Shown: positions 25,200-36,876, counted from the stretch's first letter. The stretch: 64,000 bases of DNA from Streptomyces sp. Y2F8-2 (GCF_014905555.1 NZ_BNGS01000003.1:310001-374000); one strand, 5' to 3'. The notes: generated from the letters alone by a model not told the origin. A program made the numbers and translations.

Positions 25200-26786
25200 G
25201 TGACTCAATGGACCGACCGCCGCATTCCGTTGCCGTCCCTGCTCGCCCGGTCGCGCGACCGGTGGCCCGGGCTCGGTGCGAGCCTGCTCGGTGGAGCCCT
25301 TGCCGCGGTCGCGGGGCTCGGTGCGTTCGCCCTGCTCGCGATCGGGCTGTGGATCAGTGCGCCGTACCCGGACGACGGGCCCGATGGGGCGCTGAGGGTG
25401 GCGGCCGCGTCATGGCTGCTGGCGCACGGTGTGGTGCTCTTCCGCACCGAGACGCTGTCCGGGGTGCCGGCGCCCGTCGGCATCACGCCGCTGCTGGCGG
25501 CCGTGGTGCCGGTGTGGCTGCTGTACCGGGCGGCGCGGGAGGCGACGGAGGGGGAGGCCACCGAGGGCCTGGAGACCATGAAGGGCATGGAGGGCCCGGA
25601 GGTCACGGGAGGAGCGGAACCCGTTGCCCTCGGGCCGGCCTGGTGCGGTGTGGCGGCGGGCTACGTCGGGGTGGGGCTGGCGGCGGCTCTGTACGCCTCG
25701 GCGGGGACGCTGCGGCCGTCGTGGACGTGGACCCTCGTCTGCCTGCCACTGGTGACCGTGGTGTCGGCGGGGGTCGGGGTGTGGAGGGCGTACGAGCGGC
25801 CGAGCGGGGCGTTGCGTGTTCTCAACCGTGACGAACAGGAGTTGCTCTCGAACGCCGGACGGGGTGCCCTGGCCGGGACGGCCGTGCTGGTCGGCGGGGG
25901 TGCGCTGCTCGTGGGGCTGTCGCTGGTGCGGCACGGCGAGGTGGTGCGGGAGTCGTTCCTCCAGGTCACGCAGGGTTGGGCAGGACGGGGAGCGGTGCTG
26001 CTGCTGGCGGTCGCCCTGGTGCCGAACGCGGCGGTGTGGGCGGTGGCGTACGCGCTGGGGCCCGGGTTTCTGCTGGGCGCGGGGCATGGCATGGGGCCGT
26101 GGTCGCCGGGGACGGCGCCGTCGCTGATGCCGCCGTTTCCGCTGCTGGCGGCTGTGCCCGGGAGCGGGGGCGGGGGCGGGCTGCTGGGCTGGGCGGTGGG
26201 CGTGGTGCCGGTCGCGGCGGGGCTGGTGGTGGGGTGGTTCATGGCGCGGTGCGCTCGCGCCGAGCGGGGGCGGGGTGCGGTGTGGTCCGCCGGGCGGACG
26301 GTGACGGGTGTCCTGGGCGCGGCGGTGATGTGCGGCCTGCTCCTCGGAGGGCTCGCGGAGGTGTCCGGGGGGCCGCTCGGGGTCGCGGCGTTGGCGCGGT
26401 TCGGGCCGGTGGGGTGGCGGGTCGGGGGCGCCGCTGCGGGATGGGTCGCGGGGGTGGGGGTGCCGGTCGCGGTGGTCGTGCGGTGGTGGTCTCTGCGACA
26501 GCTGGAGGCGCGGCGGGTCGAGGTCCCGGGGATGGAGGCCCGGGAGGCGGAGGAGCGGCGGGTCGAGGTTCCGGTCGCCTCCGCCGTGACGCCCGTGCCG
26601 GCGACGGCGGCGTCCGAACCGGTGGGGGCGCGGGCGGACGGGGCCTGGGAGGACCAGGACCTGTTTCCGTACGAGGTGCTGGCGGCGGACGTGGATCCGT
26701 TTCTGCCGGACGGGCCTGACGGGCCTGACCGTCCGGGCGGGCCTCACCGGCCTGACCCGACGCCCACCCCACCGGAAGAGTCGTGA
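25200..26786 (+). CDS. DUF6350-like polytopic membrane protein
   Basis: 528 residues from GTG 25200 (GGGAG upstream). Ten or more hydrophobic segments run from about residue 25 to 440, and the last 85 residues are a Pro/Asp/Gly-rich cytoplasmic tail ending in [15 protein letters not shown] repeats. It resembles the actinobacterial DUF6350 membrane proteins found upstream of purN. No catalytic motif is recognised. The long frame upstream to 24318 is antisense to the sigma-like gene and not part of it. Confidence 0.82.
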   Translation: MTQWTDRRIPLPSLLARSRDRWPGLGASLLGGALAAVAGLGAFALLAIGLWISAPYPDDGPDGALRVAAASWLLAHGVVLFRTETLSGVPAPVGITPLLAAVVPVWLLYRAAREATEGEATEGLETMKGMEGPEVTGGAEPVALGPAWCGVAAGYVGVGLAAALYASAGTLRPSWTWTLVCLPLVTVVSAGVGVWRAYERPSGALRVLNRDEQELLSNAGRGALAGTAVLVGGGALLVGLSLVRHGEVVRESFLQVTQGWAGRGAVLLLAVALVPNAAVWAVAYALGPGFLLGAGHGMGPWSPGTAPSLMPPFPLLAAVPGSGGGGGLLGWAVGVVPVAAGLVVGWFMARCARAERGRGAVWSAGRTVTGVLGAAVMCGLLLGGLAEVSGGPLGVAALARFGPVGWRVGGAAAGWVAGVGVPVAVVVRWWSLRQLEARRVEVPGMEAREAEERRVEVPVASAVTPVPATAASEPVGARADGAWEDQDLFPYEVLAADVDPFLPDGPDGPDRPGGPHRPDPTPTPPEES

Positions 26787-26843
26787 CGGCGCGGTCCGTC
26801 CACGTGACGGGAGGGGCTTCCGGTCACGGGACAGGGGGCTTCA

Positions 26844-26922
26844 GCCCACCGGACCGGAGGGGATTGCGCCCACCGGACCGGAGGTGATTGCGCCCACCAA
26901 ACCCGAGGGGATTGCGCCTACC
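26844..26922. repeat. 24-bp tandem repeat array, 3.3 copies
   Basis: Copies at 26844-26867, 26868-26891 and 26892-26915 and a partial copy at 26916-26922. The first two differ at one base (GGGGATT against GGTGATT); the third has three or four changes. It lies between the convergent 3' ends of the DUF6350 gene and the next minus-strand gene. No terminator hairpin was identified here. Confidence 0.88.
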
Positions 26923-26986
26923 AGGATCCACGGCACCGGAGAAGATTCCGTCCACGGGCGCGGATGCGATACGGCCGGGGGGAAGG

Positions 26987-27763
26987 TCAGCCGTTCGTCC
27001 CCAGAACCCCCCGCAGGTCCTTCGGCAGAAGGTCGTTGCAGGACTGCTTGGACGCCGCCGTCAAGGCGTCGTTGACGCACGTGTAGTAGTCCCGGTAGAC
27101 CAGCTGGGCCGCGAACGTGGTGGCCACCAGCGCCAGCGCCAGCGACGCCGTGACCAGGCCGCTGATCGCCGCCGTGGTCTGGGGGCGGGCCGGAGGCGCA
27201 GGGCTGTCCGGGGCGGGGGTGCCGGGCTTCGCGCGCAGGGCGCTCACGCCCCAGTACAGCGACAGCGCGCCCAGCAGCAGCGCCACGTACTGCCAGCTGA
27301 ACAGCGCGAAGAAGAACGCCCACATACCGCCCAGCAGCGCGTACCGCGCACGGCGCTGGACCGGGTCCGTGGGGTCCCAGCGCGGTCCCGCACCGGGGCC
27401 GGGGGAGCCCGGACCCTCAGGGCCGCCCTGTCCGCCGGGGCCGCCCGGGCGTTCGCCGAAGCGGCCGCCCGCCGCGGGGCCCGGCTGCCGGTCGCTCCAC
27501 TGGCTGCCCCAGGGCGAATGCCCGCCGTCCCCGGAGCCGTCCTGCCCCTGGCCGGGGCGGCGCGGCTGCCAGGGCCGGTCCGGTGCCCCTTCCGGCGGTG
27601 GCGCGAACGGATTGTCGTCCGCCGGTGCCTCCTCGGGCCTCCGGCCGTCCCCGACGGATCCGCCGCCCGCGGACGGTGCCCCGTCGCTCTCCTGCGGCGG
27701 CACAGGCGAAGGGTGCCGCTCGCGCAGCAGCAGCGGAGGGAGTCGGAGACTGCGGTCCGGCAT
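26987..27763 (-). CDS. proline/glycine-rich membrane protein, unknown function
   Basis: 258 residues. Residues 1-135 are a disordered Pro/Gly/Asp-rich cytoplasmic region, followed by two to three membrane helices (GMWAFFFALFSWQYVALLLG; LYWGVSALRA; TTAAISGLVTASLALALVATT) and a short tail with two Cys (YTCVNDAL; QSCNDLL) that could form a disulfide outside. It is divergent from purN. No family name can be given with confidence. Confidence 0.75.
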   Translation of the reverse strand: MPDRSLRLPPLLLRERHPSPVPPQESDGAPSAGGGSVGDGRRPEEAPADDNPFAPPPEGAPDRPWQPRRPGQGQDGSGDGGHSPWGSQWSDRQPGPAAGGRFGERPGGPGGQGGPEGPGSPGPGAGPRWDPTDPVQRRARYALLGGMWAFFFALFSWQYVALLLGALSLYWGVSALRAKPGTPAPDSPAPPARPQTTAAISGLVTASLALALVATTFAAQLVYRDYYTCVNDALTAASKQSCNDLLPKDLRGVLGTNG

Positions 27764-28127
27764 CAGGTGTGCGTCTTCCCCTTGGTGGTACGGGCGGGCG
27801 GTTCGTCCACGGAGCTCGCCGTGCGGTGGGCGCGCCCCGCACAGGCGGTGCCGCGGGCGTCCCCCTCACCCGGTCAACGTCCCGCGCAGGTGCGGCGTTC
27901 CCCGCCTCCGACCGCTTTCCGGGCTGCTTCTTCGGGTGGCTCCTCCCCAGACGCTACCTTCCGGCCACGCCCCCGTCGCCCGGGGGCCTGCCGGTGTGCC
28001 GGTATCGTTGCTGACGGTCGGCCGCTTCGTAGACTTCCCCGTATCCCGGGGCGCGAAGCATTCGTACGACCGTACAAACGCTCTCCCGAGCGACCGCACG
28101 CACACTTCGCCGAGAAAGGGCCCCGCC
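27764..28127. other. 364-bp divergent promoter region upstream of purN
   Basis: No gene supported. Contains short repeated CGTACGA/CGTAC elements near 28063-28075 and a GTATCGTTGCTGACGG segment at about 28003 that may include a -10. I searched for a ZTP riboswitch here because purN/purH can carry one and did not find its conserved GTGACTGGCG or CGCCTGGGC blocks. Confidence 0.45.
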
Positions 28128-28778
28128 GTGCCCGAGTCCGTGGCCGAGACCGTCACCGAGTCCGCGGCCAAGCGCCTGGTCGTCCTGGTCTCCGGTTCCG
28201 GCACCAACCTGCAGGCGCTTCTCGACGCCATCGCCGAGGCCGGCCCCGCCGCCTACGGGGCTCAGGTCGTGGCCGTCGGCGCCGACCGCGACGGGATCGA
28301 GGGCCTCGCCCGCGCCGAGCGCGCCGGGCTGCCCACCTTCGTGTGCCGGGTGAAGGACTTCGAGAGCCGGGACGCGTGGGACGCGGCCCTCACCGAGGCC
28401 GTCGCCTCCTATGAACCCGACCTCGTCGTCTCCGCCGGGTTCATGAAGATCGTGGGCAAGGAGTTCCTCGCCCGGTTCGGTGGGCGGTTCGTCAACACCC
28501 ACCCCGCACTCCTGCCCAGCTTTCCCGGAGCCCACGGTGTGCGTGACGCGCTCGCGTACGGCGCCAAGGTCACCGGTTGCACCGTCCACTTCGTCGACGA
28601 CGGCGTCGACACCGGGCCGATCATCGCGCAGGGCGTGGTGGAGGTCCGGGACGAGGACGACGAGAGCGCTCTGCACGAGCGCATCAAGGAAGTCGAGCGA
28701 AGACTGCTCGTCGAGGTCGTGGGGCGGATCGCCCGCAACGGCTATCGCATTGAGGGACGAAAGGTAGTTATCCAGTGA
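28128..28778 (+). CDS. purN: phosphoribosylglycinamide formyltransferase (GART)
   Basis: 216 residues from GTG 28128. Transfers a formyl group from 10-formyl-THF to GAR, step 3 of purine synthesis. Seen: phosphate-binding [17 protein letters not shown], catalytic Asn/His segment [14 protein letters not shown] and Asp in [14 protein letters not shown]. The first about 14 residues before the core are a short extension. Ends in a GTGA overlap with purH, so the two are cotranslated. Confidence 0.97.
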   Translation: MPESVAETVTESAAKRLVVLVSGSGTNLQALLDAIAEAGPAAYGAQVVAVGADRDGIEGLARAERAGLPTFVCRVKDFESRDAWDAALTEAVASYEPDLVVSAGFMKIVGKEFLARFGGRFVNTHPALLPSFPGAHGVRDALAYGAKVTGCTVHFVDDGVDTGPIIAQGVVEVRDEDDESALHERIKEVERRLLVEVVGRIARNGYRIEGRKVVIQ

Positions 28779-30337
28779 CCGCCGAGAGCACCAAGCGGCC
28801 CATCCGGCGCGCGCTCGTCAGCGTCTACGACAAGACCGGGCTCGAAGAGCTCGCCCGTGGCCTGCACGAGGCGGGCGTGGAGCTCGTCTCGACCGGTTCC
28901 ACCGCCGGCCGTATCGCCGCCGCCGGCGTCCCCGTCACCAAGGTCGAGGAGCTGACCGGCTTCCCCGAGTGCCTGGACGGCCGGGTCAAGACCCTGCACC
29001 CCAAGGTCCACGCGGGCATCCTCGCCGACCTGCGCCTCGAAACCCACCGGCAGCAGCTCGCCGAGCTGGGCGTCGAGCCGTTCGACCTCGTCGTCGTCAA
29101 CCTCTACCCGTTCCGCGAGACCGTCGCCTCGGGCGCCTCCCCCGACGAGTGCGTCGAGCAGATCGACATCGGCGGCCCCTCCATGGTCCGCGCCGCCGCC
29201 AAGAACCACCCGTCGGTGGCCGTGGTGACCAGCCCCGACCGGTACGCCGACGTCCTCGCCGCCGTCCGCGACGGCGGCTTCGACCTCACCGCCCGCAAGC
29301 GGCTCGCCGCCGAGGCCTTCCAGCACACCGCCGCCTACGACGTCGCCGTCGCCTCCTGGTTCGCGTCCTCGTACGCACCCGTCGACGACTCGGTCTTCCC
29401 CGACTTCGTCGGCGCCACCTACGAGCGCCGCAACACCCTGCGCTACGGCGAGAACCCGCACCAGCCCGCCGCCCTCTATGTCGACGGCACCGGCGGCCTG
29501 GCGGAGGCGGAGCAGCTGCACGGCAAGGAGATGTCGTACAACAACTACACGGACACGGACGCCGCGCGCCGTGCCGCGTACGACCACGCCGAGCCGTGCG
29601 TCGCCATCATCAAGCACGCCAACCCGTGCGGCATCGCGATCGGCGCGGACGTCGCCGAGGCGCACCGCAAGGCGCACGCCTGCGACCCGGTCTCCGCCTA
29701 CGGCGGCGTCATCGCCGTGAACCGCCCGGTGAGCCGGGAGATGGCCGAGCAGGTCGCCGACATCTTCACCGAGGTCATCGTCGCGCCCGATTACGAGGAG
29801 GGTGCGCTCGAGGCGCTCGCCAAGAAGAAGAACATCCGGGTGCTGAAGGCCCCGAACGCTCCCGAGAACCCCGCCGAGATCAAGCAGATCGACGGCGGTG
29901 CGCTGCTCCAGGTCACCGACCGCCTCCAGGCCGACGGCGACGACCCGGCCAACTGGACCCTGGCGTCGGGTGAGGCACTGAGCGCCGAGGAGCTGAAGGA
30001 ACTCGCCTTCGCCTGGAAGGCCTGCCGCGCCGTCAAGTCCAACGCCATCCTGCTCGCCAAGGACGGTGCCTCCGTCGGCGTGGGCATGGGCCAGGTCAAC
30101 CGGGTGGACTCCTGCAAGCTCGCCGTCGAGCGGGCGGGCGAGGAGCGGGCGCGCGGCTCGTACGCCGCCTCGGACGCCTTCTTCCCCTTCCCCGACGGCC
30201 CGGAGATCCTGATCGCCGCGGGCGTCAAGGCGATCGTGCAGCCCGGCGGTTCGATCCGCGACGAGCAGGTCGTGGAGGCCGCACAGAAGGCGGGCGTGAC
30301 GATGTACTTCACGGGCACGCGCCACTTCTTCCACTGA
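28775..30337 (+). CDS. purH: bifunctional AICAR transformylase / IMP cyclohydrolase
   Basis: 520 residues, standard length. N-terminal MGS-like IMP cyclohydrolase domain ([20 protein letters not shown], about 10-150), then the AICAR transformylase domain with [39 protein letters not shown] and the ending [14 protein letters not shown]. Catalyses the last two steps of IMP synthesis and uses 10-formyl-THF, like PurN. Translationally coupled to purN and followed by a strong terminator. Confidence 0.98.
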   Translation: MTAESTKRPIRRALVSVYDKTGLEELARGLHEAGVELVSTGSTAGRIAAAGVPVTKVEELTGFPECLDGRVKTLHPKVHAGILADLRLETHRQQLAELGVEPFDLVVVNLYPFRETVASGASPDECVEQIDIGGPSMVRAAAKNHPSVAVVTSPDRYADVLAAVRDGGFDLTARKRLAAEAFQHTAAYDVAVASWFASSYAPVDDSVFPDFVGATYERRNTLRYGENPHQPAALYVDGTGGLAEAEQLHGKEMSYNNYTDTDAARRAAYDHAEPCVAIIKHANPCGIAIGADVAEAHRKAHACDPVSAYGGVIAVNRPVSREMAEQVADIFTEVIVAPDYEEGALEALAKKKNIRVLKAPNAPENPAEIKQIDGGALLQVTDRLQADGDDPANWTLASGEALSAEELKELAFAWKACRAVKSNAILLAKDGASVGVGMGQVNRVDSCKLAVERAGEERARGSYAASDAFFPFPDGPEILIAAGVKAIVQPGGSIRDEQVVEAAQKAGVTMYFTGTRHFFH

Positions 30338-30429
30338 CACCGGCGGTGCGGGGCCGGCGGGAGCCATCGGGCGAACGCCGGGCCCCGCCGCGGCACTTCA
30401 CCCGCTGACGCGGGCTGCACACGACGCGC

Positions 30430-30471
30430 AAGGGCCGTGCCTCCCCCTGTCCGGGGCGAGGCACGGCCCTT
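30430..30471. terminator. bidirectional terminator between purH and RDD gene
   Basis: A perfect 14-bp stem AAGGGCCGTGCCTC/GAGGCACGGCCCTT (30430-30443 with 30458-30471) with a C/G-rich inner loop that can pair further. It lies between convergent purH and the RDD gene. Confidence 0.88.
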
Positions 30472-30487
30472 GGTGTGGTGCCTGCGG

Positions 30488-31174
30488 TCAGTTCTGGACG
30501 ACCATCGTGCCCGCGGCCTTGTCGTGCCAGCCCTGCTGGCGGCCGGACTTGTCCCAGAACGGGGACAGGTAGACCAGGAGCTGGCCGATGCCGCAGGCGA
30601 TGGAGCCGACCATCGGGATGATCCAGCGGATGAAGGACTTGCCCAGGCCCGGCTTGCCGCCCGTCTCGGCGTTCACCACGTGCAGGCCGACGGCCATCTT
30701 GCCCAGGGTGCGGCCCACCAGGCCGACCATCAGCCACTCGTAGAGCAGGCCGATGATCGCGAGGATGCCGATCACGGCGGTGAACTTGGCCACGAAGCCC
30801 GAGCTCGCGTTGTTGATGCAGGTGCTGTAGTCGGCGGCGTTCGGGTCGCAGTCCTTGGCCGCCCCCACGGCACCAGCCGCACCCGCGACGGCGAGGATGG
30901 TGTAGATGACGCCGAAGACGACGCCGTCGATCAGGCGGGCGCCGAACCGGCGGCCCATCGACGCGACCCGGGGAGCGGGGGCGCCGCCGCCCGCGTAGCC
31001 CGGCTGCTGCGGGTAGCCGTAGCCCCCCTGCGGCGGCACGCCCGGCGCCTGCGGGTAGCCGTAGCCGGGCTGCTGGCCCTGCTGGGGGTACTGCTGGCCC
31101 TGCTGGGGGTAGCCGTACCCCTCCTGGGGGTTCTGCGGCTGTCCGTAGGGATTGTTGGGCGAGCCGAAACTCAT
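30488..31174 (-). CDS. RDD family membrane protein with Gly/Pro/Tyr-rich N-terminus
   Basis: 228 residues from ATG 31174, preceded by GGAGGAAA. Residues 1-75 are a disordered [16 protein letters not shown] cytoplasmic region. The RDD domain follows with [17 protein letters not shown], then [22 protein letters not shown] and the C-terminal helix region. RDD proteins are small membrane proteins, some linked to transport; the role here is unknown. The two loop Cys ([12 protein letters not shown]) are probably outside. Confidence 0.9.
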   Translation of the reverse strand: MSFGSPNNPYGQPQNPQEGYGYPQQGQQYPQQGQQPGYGYPQAPGVPPQGGYGYPQQPGYAGGGAPAPRVASMGRRFGARLIDGVVFGVIYTILAVAGAAGAVGAAKDCDPNAADYSTCINNASSGFVAKFTAVIGILAIIGLLYEWLMVGLVGRTLGKMAVGLHVVNAETGGKPGLGKSFIRWIIPMVGSIACGIGQLLVYLSPFWDKSGRQQGWHDKAAGTMVVQN

Positions 31175-31443
31175 GGCCGGTTTCCTCCGTTGACGCAAGC
31201 GGGGACGGTGCGGATTGCGCGGAGGAACGTCACGAACCAAGCGGTTGCCCCCCGAACACGAACCGCAGAACTGCGCCGTTCATCGTTCTAGCAGCGGTGA
31301 CAATTTGTCCAGTCGGCGGAAACATGTGTTGTGCAGTCGCAATGTGCGCGATCCTCCCGGTCCGGGCGCGCCCGCAGACGACCGTCCGAACCGGTTCCCA
31401 CCCGGATTGGAACCGGGGCCGGGTCATCCGCGAGGATGGGACC

Positions 31444-32298
31444 ATGACCGCCCAGATTCTCGATGGCAAGGCCACCGCAGCCGCGATCAAGTCCGATCTG
31501 ACCGCCCGCGTGGCGGCGCTGAAGGAGAAGGGCGTCACGCCCGGCCTCGGCACGATCCTCGTCGGGGACGACCCCGGCAGCCGCAAGTACGTCGCGGGCA
31601 AGCACCGCGACTGCGCCGAGGTCGGCATCGCGTCGATCCAGCGCGAGCTGCCCGCGACGGCGACCCAGGAGGAGATCGAGGCGGTCGTCCGCGAGCTGAA
31701 CGAGGACCCCGCCTGCACCGGCTACATCGTGCAGCTGCCGCTGCCCAGGGGCATCGACGAGAACCGGATCCTGGAGCTGATGGACCCGGCCAAGGACGCG
31801 GACGGCCTGCACCCGATGAACCTCGGCCGACTCGTGCTGAACGAGCCGGCCCCGCTGCCCTGCACCCCCAACGGCATCCTCACCCTGCTGCGCCGCTACG
31901 GCGTCGAGATCAAGGGCGCCGAGGTCGTGGTCGTCGGCCGGGGCGTGACCATCGGGCGCCCGATGCCGCTGCTGCTGACGCGGCGCAGCGAGAACGCCAC
32001 GGTCACCCAGTGCCACACCGGCACCCGCGACCTCTCCGCCCACCTCAAGCGCGCCGACATCATCGTCGCCGCGGCGGGATCCGCACACCTGGTCCGGGCC
32101 GAGGACGTGAAGCCGGGCGCCGCCGTCCTCGACGTCGGTGTCTCGCGCAACGCCGAGGGGAAGATCGTCGGCGATGTCCACCCGGACGTGGCCGAGGTGG
32201 CCGGCTGGATCTCCCCGAACCCGGGCGGTGTCGGCCCGATGACCCGCGCCCAGCTCCTCGTCAACGTGGTCGAGGCGGCGGAGCGCAGTGTCGGCTGA
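31444..32298 (+). CDS. folD: methylenetetrahydrofolate dehydrogenase / methenyltetrahydrofolate cyclohydrolase
   Basis: 284 residues from ATG 31444. Interconverts 5,10-methylene-THF and 10-formyl-THF, supplying PurN and PurH with the formyl donor. Seen: YxxxK-type catalytic segment [35 protein letters not shown] and the NADP site [14 protein letters not shown], ending [15 protein letters not shown]. The stop lies inside the next gene by 11 bp. The leader (31175-31443) carries no obvious riboswitch. Confidence 0.97.
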   Translation: MTAQILDGKATAAAIKSDLTARVAALKEKGVTPGLGTILVGDDPGSRKYVAGKHRDCAEVGIASIQRELPATATQEEIEAVVRELNEDPACTGYIVQLPLPRGIDENRILELMDPAKDADGLHPMNLGRLVLNEPAPLPCTPNGILTLLRRYGVEIKGAEVVVVGRGVTIGRPMPLLLTRRSENATVTQCHTGTRDLSAHLKRADIIVAAAGSAHLVRAEDVKPGAAVLDVGVSRNAEGKIVGDVHPDVAEVAGWISPNPGGVGPMTRAQLLVNVVEAAERSVG

Positions 32299-32800
32299 GG
32301 CCAGGCCCGCGGGCGACCCCGAGAAGGGGTCCGCGGAGGAGCGGGAAGCCGACACCGAGCCGGTGGTGACGGACGCGGTCAGCGCCCCCGACGCGGACGG
32401 TGTGCCACGGCGCGTCACCCGTCGTTTTCCGCGGGTCACGCGGGACACCGCGCGGCCCGAGGGCGGCGGCAGGGCCGCGCCCCGTGACGCTCCCGCGCCC
32501 GCCCGGCAGTGGCCGATCCTCGCCGTGCTGGCCGTCGTCGGCCTCGGGCTGCTGCTGACCGCGCTGGACGCGTTCCGCTTCGGCACGATCCTGATCGGCG
32601 TCGCGCTGCTGGGCGGCGCCGTGATGCGCTGGGCACTGCCCGACGTGGGCATGCTCGCGGTGCGGTCCCGCTTCACGGACATGATCACCTACGGCGTCCT
32701 GGGCCTGGCCATCGTGCTGCTCGCGATGATGGCGCAGCCCCACCCGTGGCTGGAGATACCGTTCCTGGACGACACGCTGCACTTCACGGTCCGTGCCTGA
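32288..32800 (+). CDS. DUF3017 membrane protein
   Basis: 170 residues from GTG 32288, overlapping folD by 11 bp. The first 75 residues are charged and disordered. The C-terminal DUF3017 part has three hydrophobic helices ([55 protein letters not shown]). DUF3017 genes are regularly found directly after folD in actinobacteria; function unknown. The last codons lie in a 15-bp tandem repeat. Confidence 0.9.
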   Translation: MSAEARPAGDPEKGSAEEREADTEPVVTDAVSAPDADGVPRRVTRRFPRVTRDTARPEGGGRAAPRDAPAPARQWPILAVLAVVGLGLLLTALDAFRFGTILIGVALLGGAVMRWALPDVGMLAVRSRFTDMITYGVLGLAIVLLAMMAQPHPWLEIPFLDDTLHFTVRA

Positions 32801-32840
32801 ACGGTCCGTGCCTGAACGGGCCGTGCCTGAACGGGCCGTG
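32787..32840. repeat. 15-bp tandem repeats across the DUF3017 stop codon
   Basis: CGGTCCGTGCCTGAA at 32787-32801 and 32802-32816, CGGGCCGTGCCTGAA at 32817-32831, then a partial CGGGCCGTG. The first copy contains the stop codon of the DUF3017 gene, so the array grew out of the coding end into the spacer. Confidence 0.9.
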
Positions 32841-33149
32841 GAGGAACAAGCCGTACAGGAACGGCCGGTATCGAACGGGCCGTGACAAGCGGTCCCTGGC
32901 CAACGGTCTCTCACGAGCAGTCCGTGTCCCGCCTCGGGCGGCGCCCGGTCCCGACCCCCGTCCGGAACCGGGCGCCGGAAACACCTTCATGTACATGCAG
33001 GAACTGTTCAACACCTGACGGTTCGCTGTGGCACGGAAGTGACCGTTCCGCTACGGTGTCCGCGCCCCGCAGCGGAACCGGCCTTCCCCCTGACGTCGTC
33101 AATCGAACGGAAACACGCTTTTCGACCGGGTGACGCGGAGGGGTGAGGG
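32801..33149. other. 349-bp region between DUF3017 and the first HTH gene
   Basis: After the repeat array no gene is supported. Around 33020-33060 there are GTTCGCTGTGG and the short inverted repeat CGGAA/TTCCG followed by CTACGGT, which may be the promoter of the HTH gene. GTTCGCTGTGG partly matches the GTTCGCRCATGG repeats before the second HTH gene. Confidence 0.4.
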
Positions 33150-33788
33150 ATGGGCGCCTGGCAGCCGCTGCCGGACGATCTGCCGCCGGAGGTACGGCAC
33201 TTCGTGGAACAGTTGCGGCTCCTGAAGGACCGCACCGGGCTCAGCCTCGTCGCACTCGGCGCCCGCACCGCGTACAGCAAGTCCTCCTGGCAGCGCTACC
33301 TCAACGCCACCCAGCCGCCGCCCCGCCAGGCGGTCACGGCGCTGTGCCGGGTCGCCGGTCTCGAGGCGGAGGAGACGGAACGTTTCGGTGTGCGCTGGGA
33401 ACTGGCGGTGCGCGCCTGGCCCCGGCAGCCGGCCCCGGCGCCCGCGCCGGCGGGAGGCCCGGCTACTGCTTCCGCCCCAGTGGGAGGCTCGGTCACCGTG
33501 CCCGCCTCGGTAGGACGTCCGGCCACCGCGCCCGCCTCGGCGGGAGGCTCGTCCACTGTTCCCGCCCCCGCCGGAAGTCCGGCCACCGCGCCCGCCCCCG
33601 CAGGAGCTCCGGCGCCCGCTCCCCTCCCGGGGGAGTACGAGGAGGAGCCGACGCTTCCGTGGTGGGACCGGCTGGAGGAGGAGCCCGAGCCGCGGCCCGC
33701 CGGCCGCCGTCTCCTGCTCGCCGCGGTTCTCGGGCTGCTGGCGTTGCTCGTCGTCGCCGTCGTCGGCGCCATGACCTTCGGGTCCTGA
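33150..33788 (+). CDS. HTH protein with repeat linker and C-terminal membrane helix
   Basis: 212 residues. An N-terminal XRE-like helix-turn-helix (about 14-75; LSLVALGARTAYSKSSWQRYLN) is joined by a linker of six 10-residue Ala/Pro/Gly repeats (residues 101-160) and an acidic segment to one C-terminal helix (187-208) with almost nothing beyond it. This layout is a tail-anchored membrane-bound DNA-binding protein. The HTH is clearly related to that of the next gene (SYSK[ST]SWxRYLN), so the two are paralogues. Confidence 0.85.
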   Translation: MGAWQPLPDDLPPEVRHFVEQLRLLKDRTGLSLVALGARTAYSKSSWQRYLNATQPPPRQAVTALCRVAGLEAEETERFGVRWELAVRAWPRQPAPAPAPAGGPATASAPVGGSVTVPASVGRPATAPASAGGSSTVPAPAGSPATAPAPAGAPAPAPLPGEYEEEPTLPWWDRLEEEPEPRPAGRRLLLAAVLGLLALLVVAVVGAMTFGS

Positions 33789-34187
33789 CATTCGGGTGAG
33801 GTGACCGGGGTCCCCTGAGTCCTGAGTCCCCTGTGTCCTCTGAGGTCGCCGCCGTGTCCCTGTTGTGTCGATGTGTTGACAAGTTCGCGCATGGACCGCG
33901 AACCGTTCGCACATGGCCGCTAACGTGTCCAATCGGGACGGTCCGGGGCGTCCCGCGCGGCGAACCGGGCGTTCTGTTCGGCCCTACGAACAGGCAGTGG
34001 ACGCCGGTCCGCAGACCCACGGGGGCGTGCGACGGCGCTCGCTCCCGTCCGACTGCCTCCGTGCGCCCCTGCTCCGGGCACGGAAGCCCCGCCGGGCCAG
34101 TCCGGCGTGGGTAGCCACAACGGGGACCGGGAGCGGGCACCACGCACAGGGGAAAACAGGATGTACCGGGGGAAGAGGGGGGAAGCA
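33789..34187. other. 399-bp regulatory region between the two HTH genes
   Basis: No gene supported. It carries a TTGACA (33876-33881) and two direct repeats described separately, plus a TAACGT at about 33921 as a possible -10. The segment 33930-34150 is ordinary GC-rich DNA with no visible structure, ending in GGAAGAGGGGGGAAG before the ATG. Confidence 0.5.
33883..33916 (+). promoter_or_regulatory. two direct repeats GTTCGCRCATGG overlapping a promoter
   Basis: GTTCGCGCATGG (33883-33894) and GTTCGCACATGG (33905-33916) are spaced exactly 22 bp, two helical turns, right after TTGACA. The first copy is also part of a GTTCGCG/CGCGAAC inverted repeat with a 7-nt loop. This looks like an operator for a dimeric regulator, possibly one of the flanking HTH proteins. 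Confidence 0.55.
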
Positions 34188-35399
34188 ATGCCTCGCTGGA
34201 AGACCTTGCCCGATGAACTCGATCCGCAGGTCAAGGAGTTCGCGGCACAGCTGCGGCGGCTCGTGGACCGCAGCGGCCTCAGCGTCTCCGCCGTGGCCGA
34301 CCGCACCGGCTACAGCAAGACGTCCTGGGAGCGGTACCTCAACGGCCGGCTGCTCGCGCCGAAGGGCGCGATCGTCGCCCTGGCCGAGGTGACCGGCACC
34401 CATCCCGTCCATCTGACCACCATGTGGGAGCTGGCCGAACGGGCCTGGAGCCGGGCGGAGATGCGCCACGACAGAACCATGGAGGCCATCCGGATCTCCC
34501 AGGCGCGCGCCGTGCTCGGTGAGTTCGGGGCGGCCACCGAGAACCAGGGCCGCGGCGGCAGGGCGGCCCGCAGCGCCACGGTGGCACCGGGCATCGCGGG
34601 CCCTGCGGGCGTGTCCCCGACGGTGCCGCCGCAGCCGACGCCCGAGCAGACCCCGGACGCGGCGGGCGACTCCGGCGCGGTGCGCGGCGGTTCGGCGGGC
34701 GCGGGCTCGACGGACGCCGGTCCGACGGGCGGCAACTCCTGGGGGCTCGCCGGGTTCAAAGGGCCGTCGGGGGGCGGCCGCAGCCCGGCCACGGCGCCCA
34801 AGTCCGGTGCACCGGCCCCCGCACCCGCCCCCGCACCGGACGTGCCCGGGCCGCACGGACCGGCGCCCTCCGACGCCCGGCCGGACGGCGGCGGGTCCGG
34901 AACCGCGCGCCGCAAGCGCCGGCCGGCCATGTTCGTGGCGGGCCTCGTCGGAGCGCTCCTGGTGATCGCGGCGGCCCTCTACCTCACTGGCGGCGACGAC
35001 GAGAAGGCCGCCGCCCCCAAGCCGTCCGCGGCCTCGCCGAGCCCGGACGCCGACCTGCCGCCGGGCGTCAAGTGCGCCGGCGCCGGCTGCACCGGCAAGG
35101 ACCCGGAGACCATGGGCTGCGGCGGCACACAGGCCACGACCAGCACCAGCGTCACCGTCGGCACCACCCTCGTCGAGGTCCGCTACAGCAGGACCTGCGG
35201 CGCCGCGTGGGCCCGTATCACCCGGGCGGCGCCGGGCGACACGGTCGAGGTGTCCGCGGCCGGGGCGACGAAGCAGACCGGCTCGGTCACCGCGGCAGGG
35301 GACACCGACGCGTACACCCCGATGGTGGCGGTGAAGGGCGGGGCCGCGGCGAAGGCCTGCGTGACGCTGGCGTCGGGGCAGAAGGGGTGCACGAAGTAG
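34188..35399 (+). CDS. HTH/DUF2690 membrane-spanning protein
   Basis: 403 residues from ATG 34188. N-terminal helix-turn-helix (about 15-80; LSVSAVADRTGYSKTSWERYLN), a long Gly/Pro/Ala-rich linker (115-240), one membrane helix (247-267), and an extracytoplasmic DUF2690 domain (about 293-403) with paired Cys (KCAGAGCTGKDPETMGCGG and RTCGAAWARI). DNA binding inside, membrane anchor and a Cys-rich outer domain suggest a one-component transmembrane regulator, as inferred for other Streptomyces DUF2690 proteins. Upstream direct repeats may be its operator. Confidence 0.88.
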   Translation: MPRWKTLPDELDPQVKEFAAQLRRLVDRSGLSVSAVADRTGYSKTSWERYLNGRLLAPKGAIVALAEVTGTHPVHLTTMWELAERAWSRAEMRHDRTMEAIRISQARAVLGEFGAATENQGRGGRAARSATVAPGIAGPAGVSPTVPPQPTPEQTPDAAGDSGAVRGGSAGAGSTDAGPTGGNSWGLAGFKGPSGGGRSPATAPKSGAPAPAPAPAPDVPGPHGPAPSDARPDGGGSGTARRKRRPAMFVAGLVGALLVIAAALYLTGGDDEKAAAPKPSAASPSPDADLPPGVKCAGAGCTGKDPETMGCGGTQATTSTSVTVGTTLVEVRYSRTCGAAWARITRAAPGDTVEVSAAGATKQTGSVTAAGDTDAYTPMVAVKGGAAAKACVTLASGQKGCTK

Positions 35400-36819
<1,420 letters not shown>

Positions 36820-36840
36820 CACGTCGGCGCCCCTGCGCCA

Positions 36841-36876
36841 CGGGCCCCGTTCCGGTTGCTTCCGGAGCGGGGCCCG
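36841..36876. terminator. mdh terminator (bidirectional)
   Basis: CGGGCCCCGTTCCGG (36841-36855), 6-nt loop, CCGGAGCGGGGCCCG (36862-36876), a 15-bp stem with one mismatch, 21 bp after the mdh stop and before the convergent gene. Confidence 0.88.

Noticed and set aside
28742..30367. 541-codon minus-strand frame antisense to purH
   Set aside because: purH is certain on the other strand; the antisense frame is Val/Gly/Asp-rich with no recognisable fold.
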